Notes: generated from the sequence alone by a model not told the origin. A stretch of DNA of 64,000 nt from Peterkaempfera podocarpi (GCF_042466665.1 NZ_CP162102.1:5952001-6016000), one strand, 5' to 3'; counted from the first letter of the stretch, positions 35,302 to 44,085 are shown. A program made the numbers and translations.

Positions 35302-36149
35302 GTGAGATCCACCGGCTCTCGCCTCCCGGCCCTGCTCGCCGCGAGCGCACTGCTGCTCGGCGCCCTCACCGCGTGCAGCAGCTCGGACTCCGCCCAGCAC
35401 AAGTACGGACTGATCAACGACGGCGTGATCACCGCCGCCACCATCCCGGACAACGCGCCCTTCGCCTCTCCAGGCCCCGACGGCCGGCCCAGGGCCTGAT
35501 CATCGATCTGACCGGCATCATCGCAAAGCGGCTCGGGGTCAAGGTCGTCTACAAGCAGACCACCGTCCCGGCAGCGCTGGCCGGCCTGACCTCGGGCCAG
35601 TACGACTACGCGGCGGTGTCGCTGAGCCAGACCCCGGAGCGGGCCCGGAACGTGTTGTTCTCCACCCCGCTGACCTGGGGCCAGAACATCACCATGGTCC
35701 GCAAGGAGTCGTCCGCGCACACCCTGGCGGACTTCGCCGGGAAGCGCGTCGGCGTCGCCACCGGCAGCTCCCAGGCCGACTACGCCGCCGAGAATCTCAA
35801 GCAGTCCAAGATCATCGATTTCAACAACGACAACACTGCTCTCAGCCAGCTGATCAACGGCAGCCTCGACGGCTATGTGATGGGCCTGTCCCAGGCCTCC
35901 ATCACCATGCAGCAGCACCCAGGCCTGCTGCGGATCGCCACCAGTGCCCTGCAACCCAACCCTGCCGGCGTTGCCTTCCGCAAGGGCAACAAGGCCTTCT
36001 ACGACGCCTACGAGAAGGAGCTCGCCGCGCTGGTCTCCGACGGGACCTTCCTCAAGCTCTACAACCGCTACTTCACCACCATCCCTTACCGCTCGGAGAT
36101 GGTCCGCTACTGGCCGCAGCTGAAGGCCCAGCTCGCCGCTCAGAGCTGA
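35302..36149 (+). pseudogene. ABC solute-binding lipoprotein, one frameshift
   Basis: A GTG start with aaaggag upstream and a lipoprotein signal whose lipobox is LTAC. The first frame ends after PDGRPRA at 35499; the second continues with QGLIIDLTGIIAKRLGVKVVY through the bacterial extracellular solute-binding family 3 fold (TPERARNVLFSTPLTWG, FAGKRVGVATGSSQADY) to 36149. A single missing base after gacggccggcc (about 35490) explains the break. Together about 282 residues, the normal length. Since all partners are intact, a sequence error is as likely as true loss. Confidence 0.8.
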
Positions 36150-36162
36150 GCCCGCCCATCCT

Positions 36163-36208
36163 GCCGCGCCCCGCAGCTTCCGCACAGGCGGCAGCCGCGG
36201 GGCGCGGC
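36163..36208 (+). terminator. Hairpin terminator of the ABC operon
   Basis: A perfect 12-bp stem: gccgcgccccgc (36163-36174) with gcggggcgcggc (36197-36208), 22-base loop, 14 bp after the solute-binding protein stop. Confidence 0.75.
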
Positions 36209-36271
36209 ATGCCTGTCCGAAACCTGTCGTTGGTGGCGGATTGCCGTTCCTGCTGGCGCTGAGGTAGTCGG

Positions 36272-36535
36272 TCAGGCGCGCTCAGGGGCGGTCCGCCGGG
36301 TGCGCCGGGCTGTGGTCATGCTGCGGATGCCGGCGACGAAGGCGAGTAAGAGGCCGGCGGCCATGACGGCACTGCCGGTCACGGTGCCCGGGCTGTCGGA
36401 GGTCGGGTTGGGTGTCAGCTTGTCGGCACGACCATCCTGCGGCCGGATCGCAGGCACATGGCCGACCAGGGGGCCGACCCTCACGCCCGCCGCCGGACTC
36501 GCCGAGCGCGGTGGTCGGCGTGCACCCCGTGCCAT
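36272..36535 (-). CDS. Possible small membrane-anchored protein
   Basis: 87 residues; the C-terminal part has a Pro/Ser/Thr stretch, then one hydrophobic helix (GSAVMAAGLLLAFVAGI) and a basic tail (TTARRTRRTAPERA), the layout of a wall-sorting signal but without LPxTG. It overlaps no other gene. No family is recognised; it may be the tail of a lost surface protein. Confidence 0.3.
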   Translation of the reverse strand: MARGARRPPRSASPAAGVRVGPLVGHVPAIRPQDGRADKLTPNPTSDSPGTVTGSAVMAAGLLLAFVAGIRSMTTARRTRRTAPERA

Positions 36536-36549
36536 ATATCATCGGCGAT

Positions 36550-36933
36550 ATGGACAGTGGGCGGTACTCGATCGAGATCGAGCCGGAGGTGCGGCTGTGG
36601 CTGGAGAACATTCCCGCCCATCACTACAAGCAGGCCGAACGCGTCGCCGACCTGCTCGCCGAGCAGCCCACCACGCTCGACGAACCGCACTCTCGCCACC
36701 TGGGCGGCAAGCTCCGCGAGCTGCGCTTCCGCCTGGGCGATGCCCATCAGCGGATCACCTACTGGCTGGCGCCCGGCCGACGTGTCGTGCTGCTCACCGT
36801 GTTCCGCAAGACCAAGATGCGCGAGCAGGCCGAAGTGGACCGCGCCCACGCCGCACAGCGATTGTGCGAGGCAGAGCATGAAGCCGCCGCCGAGCACGAC
36901 CTCTACAGCCGCAACCTCAAGGAGAACCGATGA
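36550..36933 (+). CDS. RelE/HigB-like toxin
   Basis: 127 residues from ATG 36550. IEIEPEVRLWLENIPAHHY, HSRHLGGKLRELRFRLGDAHQRITYWLAPGRRVVLLTVFRKTKMRE matches the phage-derived Gp49-like/HigB toxin fold with the basic RxTKMRE ending. A catatatcat box lies about 10 bp upstream. It overlaps the next gene by ATGA. Confidence 0.85.
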   Translation: MDSGRYSIEIEPEVRLWLENIPAHHYKQAERVADLLAEQPTTLDEPHSRHLGGKLRELRFRLGDAHQRITYWLAPGRRVVLLTVFRKTKMREQAEVDRAHAAQRLCEAEHEAAAEHDLYSRNLKENR

Positions 36934-37268
36934 ACCACAGCGAATGGAGGACCCGTCGCCACCGCCAGCTGCTGGGCGAACACCTGGACGCTGACCCCGA
37001 GTACGACCGGGTCTACGAAGAGGCCGGCCTCGCCATGACGTTGGGCAAGGCCGTCTACGACCGGCGTAAGCAGCTGGGCCTGAGCGAGGCCGACCTCGCC
37101 GATCGCATGCACGTCGGCGTCGATGACATCGAGGGCATCGAGACGGCCACCGAGCTGCCGCCCATCGCAGTCATCATGCGCCTGGCCCGCGCATTGGACC
37201 TCACGGTGGACGTACACCTCGCCGGCGGAGACGAGCCCACCGTCACCATCGTCGCCCCAGCGGCGTAA
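36930..37268 (+). CDS. XRE-family antitoxin
   Basis: 112 residues. The N-terminal part (LLGEHLDADPEYDRVYEEAGLAM) is the usual antitoxin dimerisation/toxin-wrapping segment; the rest is a Cro/C1 helix-turn-helix (YDRRKQLGLSEADLADRMHVGVDDIEGIE). Partner of the overlapping upstream toxin. Confidence 0.85.
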   Translation: MNHSEWRTRRHRQLLGEHLDADPEYDRVYEEAGLAMTLGKAVYDRRKQLGLSEADLADRMHVGVDDIEGIETATELPPIAVIMRLARALDLTVDVHLAGGDEPTVTIVAPAA

Positions 37269-37282
37269 GGCGGGGAGGAACC

Positions 37283-37519
37283 ATGCAGGACCCGCTTTCC
37301 GCGCTCGCCCGTGAGCTCGGGCAACTCGTCCACGACCGGCGCATCGAGCTCGGGCTCTCCCAGGCCGAGCTGGCCGAGCGGTGCGGGATGAAGCAGCCGC
37401 AGATCTCCCGCTTCGAAGGCGGCGGGACCGTGCCTACGCTTCCCCTCCTGCGCCGCCTGGCTCAGGCTCTCGGCGCCGACCTGACCATCAACCTCACCCC
37501 GCACAACAAAGCCGCTTGA
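37283..37519 (+). CDS. Second XRE-family HTH protein
   Basis: 78 residues with aggagg-like gggaggaa before ATG 37283, 14 bp after the previous antitoxin. A single helix-turn-helix domain (GLSQAELAERCGMKQPQISRFEGGG) in the HigA antitoxin style. It may be a regulator of the array or an antitoxin whose toxin gene was replaced: directly after it the sequence becomes the 3' end of a different toxin gene. Confidence 0.8.
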   Translation: MQDPLSALARELGQLVHDRRIELGLSQAELAERCGMKQPQISRFEGGGTVPTLPLLRRLAQALGADLTINLTPHNKAA

Positions 37520-37560
37520 CACGCATTCCGAATTCTTGGAATTCCTGCCGGCGCAACCCC

Positions 37561-37713
37561 TGGGAAGCGATCTTCCTGGTGGCAGGGGACCAGGCCGGCC
37601 GATGGTCGCGCTGGTATCCGGAGGCGATCGCCGTGGCGGAGCAGCGCTACGCGGCCTACCGCGAGGAGAAGAAGGCGGAGCAGGAGCAGCAGACGAAGGA
37701 GGAGAGGCGATGA
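37561..37713 (+). pseudogene. RelE-like toxin, 3' fragment
   Basis: About 50 residues, WEAIFLVAGDQAGRWSRWYPEAI to TKEERR, nearly the same as the end of the intact toxin at 26135. The first two thirds are missing; the open frame extends upstream only as unrelated residues. It overlaps the following antitoxin gene by ATGA, as in the intact copy. Confidence 0.75.
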
Positions 37714-38039
37714 GCCCGGCACGCCGTTGGCGGGATGTGAAGGCGGAGGCCCACCGGCGCCACCCGGAGATGGCCGACCCGGAGCTCCAGGCCCGGGCGG
37801 ACGCCGAGCTGGATGCCCAGGTCGCGGGGCTTCACCTGAGTGAGCTGCGCAAGATGGTCGGTAAGACCCAGGCCGAGGTTGCGGCCCTGGTGGGTGTTTC
37901 GCAGTCGCGGATTTCCCAGATCGAGAACGGGGACATCGAGGCGATGGAACTGGAGACGTTGCGGGCCTACGCCGCGGCGTTGGGCGGCCGTGTGGATGTG
38001 ACCGTCAGTATCGGCCCCCACGCGGTCAAGGTCGCTTGA
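37710..38039 (+). CDS. XRE-family antitoxin, orphan copy
   Basis: 109 residues, identical in plan to the antitoxin at 26524 and differing by only a few residues. Its own toxin is reduced to a 3' fragment, so it may act as an anti-addiction copy against the toxin at 26135. Confidence 0.88.
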   Translation: MSPARRWRDVKAEAHRRHPEMADPELQARADAELDAQVAGLHLSELRKMVGKTQAEVAALVGVSQSRISQIENGDIEAMELETLRAYAAALGGRVDVTVSIGPHAVKVA

Positions 38040-38230
38040 GTGCGCCGGAGTACGTCAGCGGGGGCAGCGCCAGCCGTGACGCCGCGCTGCCGCGACGCTG
38101 TGTATTTCGGGCCGCCAGCGGCGCCTCAGTCTCCCCCGTTGCGCGAGCATTCGGTGAGCGGACGACGACGGACTGCCCGGCACGCCTCGTCATGAGGTGG
38201 TAGAGAAATCGATGCTTTGTCGGACAAATA

Positions 38231-38271
38231 GCTCCCGTGACGGACCGGATGGCACGGTCCGTCACGGGAGC
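38231..38271 (+). terminator. Perfect 16-bp hairpin next to att3
   Basis: gctcccgtgacggacc (38231-38246) pairs perfectly with ggtccgtcacgggagc (38256-38271), 9-base loop. It lies between the antitoxin gene and the partial tRNA. Copy A has the same hairpin with three mismatched positions (about 27044-27084). It could end antitoxin transcription before the att site. Confidence 0.7.
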
Positions 38272-38278
38272 TGTAGCG

Positions 38279-38351
38279 CTTACAAAGCAGGGGTCGGCGG
38301 TTCGAAACCGTCTGCGCCCACCCTTGCAGGCCTCTGACCTGTGGTTTTGCC
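38279..38351 (+). repeat. att-like direct repeat 3 (partial tRNA-Val)
   Basis: Bases 38279-38341 (63 bp) are identical to the 3' half of tRNA-Val at 6780; the match extends to 38351 with two mismatches. As at 27092, the 5' half of the tRNA is missing. Confidence 0.85.
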
Positions 38352-38784
38352 GGAAATCGGGCTAGAAATCACAACCTCTCGCCTCTGCCTTTACTGCAGG
38401 TGAGCGAGGTTTTGGGGCGGGCTTCGGTGCCCTGGGCGGATGTCGCTGACCTGCGGCTTTGTTGAGGGGTTGCGTGTCGTGCGAGCGCCCTCCCTCCTGC
38501 GTGAGCATTCGGTGAGCGGCCCCGCTGACATCGCGTCAGTTAATGAGTTCAGGTGGCCGGATTTGTAGCCTTTGGGGGCTTCTTGCACGAGTGCTATCCC
38601 AGCCCGCGCGGGGCGGGATCGGTGTGGATCGGGAGGCCCGCCGGTGCCCCGCCTGGGTCAATCCTGGGCTCCGTGCCCGATGCCGTTGGTGCGCCGGGGC
38701 TCCCCGGTTCAGATGCGGAGGGTGGGGGGCTGACCGGGGGAGGTCGGTGCCCATGGTGTCGGCTCTGCCGGGCTGGGGACGACG

Positions 38785-39444
38785 GTGTGCTGGAGGCAAG
38801 GCGTCCAGACCAGTGCCCTCGCAGACAGTGGCATGCCGCGCTTGTACGGCTTCGACAACCAGGCGCTGACGCGTGTCCGCGTTCAGGAGCGGCAGGTCGT
38901 ACGGGAGGCCGTGAGTCGCCGCAAGGCCGGGCAATCCCGCGCCCAGGTCGCGGCCTGGATGAACGCCGAAGGCCACCGAGGCACCATGGGCGGCGAGTGG
39001 AACAGCATGACGCTGGGCCGCTTGCTCGACAACCCCGCGATTGCAGGTCTGGAGCGGGACCCGGATACGGGTGAGCTGGTCGAGACCGGTCGCGAGGCGC
39101 TGATCACCCCAGAGGAGTTCCGGGAGCTGCAGCAGCTCCCGGATCGCCGGCGCGGTGTAGCTGACGCTGACCGCGAGCCTGAATACGAGTATCTGCTGGG
39201 CCGTGGCCTGTCAGAGTGTGGGCTTTGCCACCAGCCGCTGGCGGGGAGCCGCACGAGCGCCAAGACGCCGTCGTACAGGTGCCTGACTAGCTTCGAGGGG
39301 AGGCGGGGATGCGGGAAGGTGCGCATCACCGCCTCCACGATCCACGACAACCTCTGCCCGGTCTTCGACAACAAGCCCGCCTGCGTTCACCACCGTCCGC
39401 GGGAGCCGCTGGAGACCGAGGCCGTTGTCGACGCGACTGTTTAG
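38785..39444 (+). pseudogene. Serine recombinase remnant (recombinase domain and zinc ribbon only)
   Basis: The recognisable part starts near 38836 with LYGFDNQALTRVRVQERQVV, continues with AQVAAWMNAEGHRGTMGGEW and LDNPAIAGLERD (recombinase domain) and CGLCHQPLAGSR (zinc ribbon). The catalytic resolvase domain with its serine is absent and the C-terminus is cut after about 39380. It is distinct from the recombinase at 21645. Its position beside att3 makes it a candidate relic of the enzyme that mobilised one of the segments. Confidence 0.65.
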
Positions 39445-39540
39445 GCCGCCGTCGCCGCTGGTGTCGACTTCGACGACGGTTCGGACCAGTGCCTCCGCAT
39501 GTCCTTGCTCGCAGGACAGCGCAGGCATCCAGATCAGGTG

Positions 39541-39855
39541 TTACCTGCGAGGTGCTGCCTGCCACATCCTGCCGAGGATCTTTCCCCAGGCGCCTGGTGC
39601 CAGGCTGCTCACGGCAGCTCTGGGGTGGGGCAGATGCCGCGAGGCGCGCACCATTTCCTTCCGCAGCCTTCGTGCTGCTCTTGGGCTGCGGGGCAGGTTC
39701 CGCCACTGGGCCTCCAGGATGGCCAGGCGGCGGCGCAGCTCGATCGGTGGGTTGCCGAAGACGACCTCGTAGCGGAGCTCCGCGATCTCCCTGCGGAGCC
39801 TGGCTATCCGTGCGCGGTCGCGGCGGCGCTGCGCCTTCTCGGTGTTCTTCTTCAT
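39541..39855 (-). CDS. Small basic hypothetical protein
   Basis: 104 residues, very rich in Arg, with a helical first half (RRRDRARIARLRREIAELRYEVV). A gaaggg sequence lies upstream of ATG 39855. No family is recognised; it stands alone between the recombinase remnant and the murJ fragment. Confidence 0.4.
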   Translation of the reverse strand: MKKNTEKAQRRRDRARIARLRREIAELRYEVVFGNPPIELRRRLAILEAQWRNLPRSPRAARRLRKEMVRASRHLPHPRAAVSSLAPGAWGKILGRMWQAAPRR

Positions 39856-39952
39856 CCGGTTCGGGCCCTTCGCGTCGTCCTGGGGTTGCTTCGCCCACGG
39901 CCGTGCGCCGCGGTGGGCAGACGCACGGCCGTGGGCGGGGCGTGAGGGCTGG

Positions 39953-40830
39953 TTAGCGCCCGATGCGTCCGCGGACCATTGCGAGCATGCCGGTGAGTTC
40001 GGGAATGCCCATGCGCCTGGAGGTCAGGAAGAACAGGCCCAGCAGGAGGGCGAAGCCGACCACGACGGTGGTCAGGGAGGCCATGACGCCGCTGCCCAGG
40101 AGACCGGTGAGCAGCCACGCCGTAGCCCCGGCCGCCAGCGTGCCGGGGATGCTGGCCGCGATGAGTCGGGTGTAGGTGCGGGCGATGCGCTTGCCGTCCA
40201 GGTCGCCGCCCAGGCGGCGGCGCAGCCGCTTGACGGCGACGCGGACGCCGATGATGTACGCCAGCCCGTAGCAGGCGGCCATCCCGACGACGGCCCAGCG
40301 GGCCGGCAGCAGGACGAAGCACACAGCCGCACCGACGGCGTTGGCGGCCGCGACGATCACTGTGTTGTAGAAGGGCGTCTTGGTGTCCTCGTAGGCGTAG
40401 AAGCCGCGCAGGACGACGTACTGGGCGGAGTAGGGGATCAGGCCCAGGCCGAAGGCCATCAGCACGAATCCGATGTTGCGTGCGCCGTCCGCGCCGGAGC
40501 TGGGGTACATCAGGGTGGACATGGGGACGCCGAGCGCGAGGAAGGCGAAGGCGCACGGGACGATGGCCACGGCGGAGGTCCGCAGTCCGTAGGAGATGTC
40601 CTCGCGTACGGCCCCGACATCGCCGTCGACGGCGGCCCGGGTGATCCGGGGGAGGACCGCTGTCATCACGGACACGGTCACGATGGCCTGGGGCATCTGC
40701 CACGGCTGCAGGCCGTAGTTGTAGGCCGTGATGCCGGAGCCGGGGTGCCCCTGCTTGAAGGCTACGTCGCCGGCCCAGGTCGCCAGCTGCGTGACGACGA
40801 TCATGCCGACCTGGTTGGCGAGGACGACAG
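39953..40830 (-). pseudogene. murJ: MurJ (lipid II flippase) C-terminal fragment
   Basis: About 290 residues beginning LANQVGMIVVTQLATWAG, with GLQPWQMPQAIVTVSVMTAVLPRITRAA, YVVLRGFYAYEDTKTPFYNT and further membrane helices to MLAMVRGRIGR. This is the second half of an MviN/MurJ flippase. The first half is missing: at 40830 the frame runs into an IS481 remnant. A complete essential murJ must exist elsewhere, so this is an accessory or duplicated copy. Confidence 0.8.
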
Positions 40831-40969
40831 CTCTACACCACCAACACCGAACGCACCGCCGCCTTGGCCAACTTCCTGCATAGCTACAACTACCATCGCT
40901 GCCACACCGCACACGCAGGCCACCCCCCGATCACCCGCGTCAACAACCCTGCGGGTCAGTACACCTAGG
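40831..40969 (+). pseudogene. IS481-type transposase, C-terminal remnant
   Basis: LYTTNTERTAALANFLHSYN then YHRCHTA, and PITRVNNPAGQYT up to the TAG at 40967-40969, the usual end of IS481-family transposases. One extra C around 40920 puts the two parts in different frames. Confidence 0.65.
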
Positions 40970-40994
40970 CGGTGCCCGGCGGATCTTGTCGTCG

Positions 40995-41411
40995 CTAGAC
41001 CGCAGCGGCGGGGAACAGGCGCTGTACGGCTGCCACGATGGCTGCCAGGAACGTTGCGCGTGCTTCCTCGTCTGCGGGCAGCAGGTCGGCTTGGCCGGCC
41101 CAGGACATGGCGAGTTGGTTGACGAACACCAGGATGTCGGCGGGGTCCCAGGCCGGGTCCAGATGGCCGGCTTTCTGCGCGTCGCGCAGTTGCGCGGTCT
41201 TGTGGCGCACGGTGGCCTGAGCGGGGTCGTCGGGGCCGGGGGCGGGCGAGTTCGAGGCGGCCCCAGTGCATGAGGCGAAGGCGTTCGGGGTGGGCAGTGA
41301 AGTAGTCGTGGACGCGGCCGGCGTATCCGGGGAGGTCGGTGGGGTCCAGGCGGGTGGCGTTGGCGACCGCTGCCAGTTCGTGGGCGGCAACGGTCGCGTA
41401 CAGCTGTCGGC
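40995..41411 (-). pseudogene. TetR-family regulator, C-terminal fragment with frameshift
   Basis: Two frames carry one match: LYATVAAHELAAVANATRLDP, GRVHDYFTAHPERLRLMHW, then after a shift near 41245 (ggggccgggggcggg) QATVRHKTAQLRDAQKAGHLDP and DPADILVFVNQLAMSWAG to the end. This is the ligand-binding region of TetR regulators. The DNA-binding domain is lost where an IS256 remnant abuts at 41412. Confidence 0.6.
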
Positions 41412-41549
41412 GCCGTGCTGGCCGAGCAGAACGACGAGTGGACCGAAGCCCGGCGCTACATGGGCCTCGACCTCCTCGCCAAGGCCCGCCTCCACCCGAT
41501 CGACGGAACCGCCGAAGACACCGCCACCCCAGCCGAACTGACCGCATAA
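41412..41549 (+). pseudogene. IS256-type transposase, C-terminal remnant
   Basis: VLAEQNDEWTEARRYMGLD and LLAKARLHPIDG up to TAA 41547, the ending of a Mutator/IS256 transposase. The rest is missing. It differs in sequence from the intact IS256-type element at 54693. Confidence 0.65.
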
Positions 41550-42161
41550 CCTCGACACGGATCACCGAGTGGCCGACTCATACACCACTCCAGCGGACGT
41601 GACCTGGGTTTGGGCACTGGTGCATGGGTGCAGTCGGCAGAGCCGCCGGGACATCGGGCGGTTCCAGCGCCGACCATGCCTCACAGGCCGTCCGGACCGA
41701 CATCACCTGAACTCGCAACGTGACCGGAATCCGGCCCTCCGGCGGTCCCCGAGATGCCCCGGGTGGGCAAGAGTCGCACCCTGGAACGGAGCCACAGGAG
41801 CCACCGCCAGGGCCGCCGATCGCGGAGTCCTCGTACCCGTGGTCACGCGCCAGGCCACCCGATTGAACGAGCAAGAAGAGGCCGGTGGGCGGACTCGAGC
41901 CGCATGTACCGACCGCGCGAGAAGGGAGCACCGCAGTTTTCCCGGCCCTCTTAGGCCCCTACCGCCGTGCCACGGTCGGCGCGTCCGGTGCTTCCCCCAC
42001 GTTGGGCAGGGCCGCCGGCCTTGCCTGACCGCGCCGCAGACAGCGCGAGCAGCGCAACAAGGCGGCCGACGACAGGCTGGCCGAGCTGTCCTGGCCTCTG
42101 ACCATCTGGCCGTGGTTCCGCTCGCCTACGGGCACCCGACACTCAGGAGCAACGACAAGCC
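41550..42161. other. 612-bp gap, no gene seen
   Basis: No frame on either strand reads as a recognisable protein. It separates the IS-rich debris from the catabolic cluster. The last 25 bp (caggagcaacgacaagcc) supply the ribosome-binding site for the next gene. Confidence 0.5.
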
Positions 42162-43133
42162 ATGAACACACGCAAACCCGTCCATCATGTAGCGATCGTC
42201 GGAACCGGCACCATCGGAGCGAGCTGGGCCACGCACTATCTCGCTCGGGGCTTCGACGTCACAGCAACCGACCCTGGCCCCGGTGCGGAAGACGCCCTTA
42301 GGTCGTATGTGGACGCAGCATGGGATGCGGCGGCCACACTTGGAGCCGAGCCCGGAGCCTCACCCGACCGTCTGAGATTCACCACCGACATGCGGCAGGC
42401 CGTGGCTGGCGCCGATTTCGTGCAGGAGAACGCACCGGAGCGCCCGGAACTGAAGGTCAAGCTGTTCGCCGACATCGACGACGCCACGCCGCCGCCGGAT
42501 TCGATCATCGCGTCGAGTTCGTCGGGCATCACGATGAGCGTCATCCAGGCGGAGTGCCGGCATCCGGAGCGCACCCTCATCGGGCATCCCTTCAACCCGC
42601 CGCACATCATCCCACTGGTCGAAGTCGTTGGCGGAACGAGAACCGCACCGGAGACGATCCGGGACGCCTTGTCCTTCTACGCCGCCATCGGCAAGAAGCC
42701 GATCCACCTCAAAAAGGAACTCCCCGGTCACGTCGCCAACCGTATCCAGGCCGCGCTGTACCGCGAGGTCGTCCACCTGATCAAGGAGGGAGTACTCGAC
42801 GTCGCGGACTCCGACGACGCGGTGTCCTGGGGGCCAGGACTCAGGTGGGGCGTCATGGGACCCAGTCTGCTGTGGCATCTGGGCGGAGGCGAGGGTGGCA
42901 TCCAGCATTTCATGGACACTCTCATGCCGCGTTTGATCGGGATGTGGGAGGAACTGGGCACCCCGGAACTCACGCCCGACCTCAAGGAGAAGATCGTCGA
43001 CGGCGTCCTGGAAGAGGCGGACGGTCACTCGGTCGACGAACTGGCCGCCCAGCGCGACGCGATGCTGCTCAGCCTGCTCGCCGTGCGCGCCACACCCGGC
43101 CCGCCCCGCGACGCAGCCGATCGGTCGGCATGA
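42162..43133 (+). CDS. 3-hydroxyacyl-CoA dehydrogenase-family protein (L-carnitine dehydrogenase-like)
   Basis: 323 residues; ATG preceded by aggagcaacgacaagcc. The N-terminal Rossmann fold has VAIVGTGTIGASWATHYLARGFDV (GxGxxG) and SIIASSSSGI; the catalytic His region is GHPFNPPHIIPLVEVV, and ELPGHVANRIQAALYREV begins the C-terminal dimerisation domain. NAD-dependent oxidation of a 3-hydroxyacyl substrate; single-domain proteins of this shape include L-carnitine dehydrogenase and lambda-crystallin. First gene of the cluster; the true substrate is open. Confidence 0.85.
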   Translation: MNTRKPVHHVAIVGTGTIGASWATHYLARGFDVTATDPGPGAEDALRSYVDAAWDAAATLGAEPGASPDRLRFTTDMRQAVAGADFVQENAPERPELKVKLFADIDDATPPPDSIIASSSSGITMSVIQAECRHPERTLIGHPFNPPHIIPLVEVVGGTRTAPETIRDALSFYAAIGKKPIHLKKELPGHVANRIQAALYREVVHLIKEGVLDVADSDDAVSWGPGLRWGVMGPSLLWHLGGGEGGIQHFMDTLMPRLIGMWEELGTPELTPDLKEKIVDGVLEEADGHSVDELAAQRDAMLLSLLAVRATPGPPRDAADRSA

Positions 43134-43185
43134 GACAGCACCCCTTACCCCCCGAGCAGCGGGCTCCCACCCGAGAGGAGAGACG

Positions 43186-44085
43186 GTGATACAACGGCAG
43201 GAAAGACTGTTCGTGCTCGAACTCAGTGGCGGTCGAGTGTTCTCCGTGAAACCCGACGGCACCGACAAGAAGATCATCGTCACCGGCTGCAGGTTCCCCG
43301 ATGGTGTGGCCGTCGATGTGGAGGCGGGGCACATCTACTGGACGAACATGGGATCTCCGCCGGTGAACGACGGCTCGATCGAGCGCGTCGACCTGGACGG
43401 GAGCAACCGGACGACGATCGTTCCCAGCGGTGGAACGTACACCCCGAAGCAGCTGCATCTGGAGGTCGTCAACCGGAAGCTGTACTGGGGCGACCGCGAA
43501 GGAATGCGCGTCATGCGCTGCGACCTCGACGGATCGAACATCGAGACGCTCGTGCAGACAGGGCAGGGAGACGACGACCGCCGCGACCAGACCAGATGGT
43601 GCGTCGGAGTCGCCGTCGACCCTGGCGGCGGGCATCTGTACTGGACGCAGAAAGGACCGAGCGATGCGGGACTCGGGAAGATCCTGCGGGCCGGGATCGA
43701 CGTGCCCACCGGCGAATCCGCAGCCGACCGCAGGGACATCGAGGTGCTGCTCCAGGGGCTGCCGGAGCCGATCGACCTGGATCTCGACCTCACGGAGCGC
43801 ACGCTGTACTGGACCGACCGCGGGGACCCGCCGCGAGGCAACTCCGTGAACCGTACGCCGGTGGACGCGCCGAACGGGCAGCGGGAGCCCGAGATTCTGT
43901 GGACCCATCTGATGGAAGGCATCGGCATCGCTCTCGATCTGGACGGCAGCCGCATATTCGTGACCGACATGGCCGGGACCGTCTACGCGGCCGATCTCGA
44001 CGGATCGAACCGCAGAGAGATCCTCATCGCGCAGGGCAACCTCACCGGGATCGCCCATGTCGTGATTCCCACCGAGCAGCCGTAG
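43186..44085 (+). CDS. YWTD-type beta-propeller protein
   Basis: 299 residues; GTG with gagaggagagac upstream. Four clear YWTD-like repeats (GHIYWTN, RKLYWGD, GHLYWTQ, RTLYWTD), each followed by a DLDGSN-type turn, form most of a six-bladed LDL-receptor-type propeller. There is no signal peptide, so it should be cytoplasmic. Propellers of this kind include SMP-30-like lactonases, but no metal-site residues could be assigned. It lies 52 bp behind the dehydrogenase gene, so they are likely cotranscribed. Confidence 0.75.
   Translation: MIQRQERLFVLELSGGRVFSVKPDGTDKKIIVTGCRFPDGVAVDVEAGHIYWTNMGSPPVNDGSIERVDLDGSNRTTIVPSGGTYTPKQLHLEVVNRKLYWGDREGMRVMRCDLDGSNIETLVQTGQGDDDRRDQTRWCVGVAVDPGGGHLYWTQKGPSDAGLGKILRAGIDVPTGESAADRRDIEVLLQGLPEPIDLDLDLTERTLYWTDRGDPPRGNSVNRTPVDAPNGQREPEILWTHLMEGIGIALDLDGSRIFVTDMAGTVYAADLDGSNRREILIAQGNLTGIAHVVIPTEQP

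Larger units (their letters stand above)
37561..38705 (+). repeat. Long direct repeat, copy B
   Basis: Matches 26384-27522 throughout, with scattered substitutions and small indels. The match begins inside the toxin gene (gcgatcttcctggt) and ends near ggtgcgccggggctcc, about 350 bp past the att sequence. The two copies bound the 11-kb middle segment. Confidence 0.8.
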
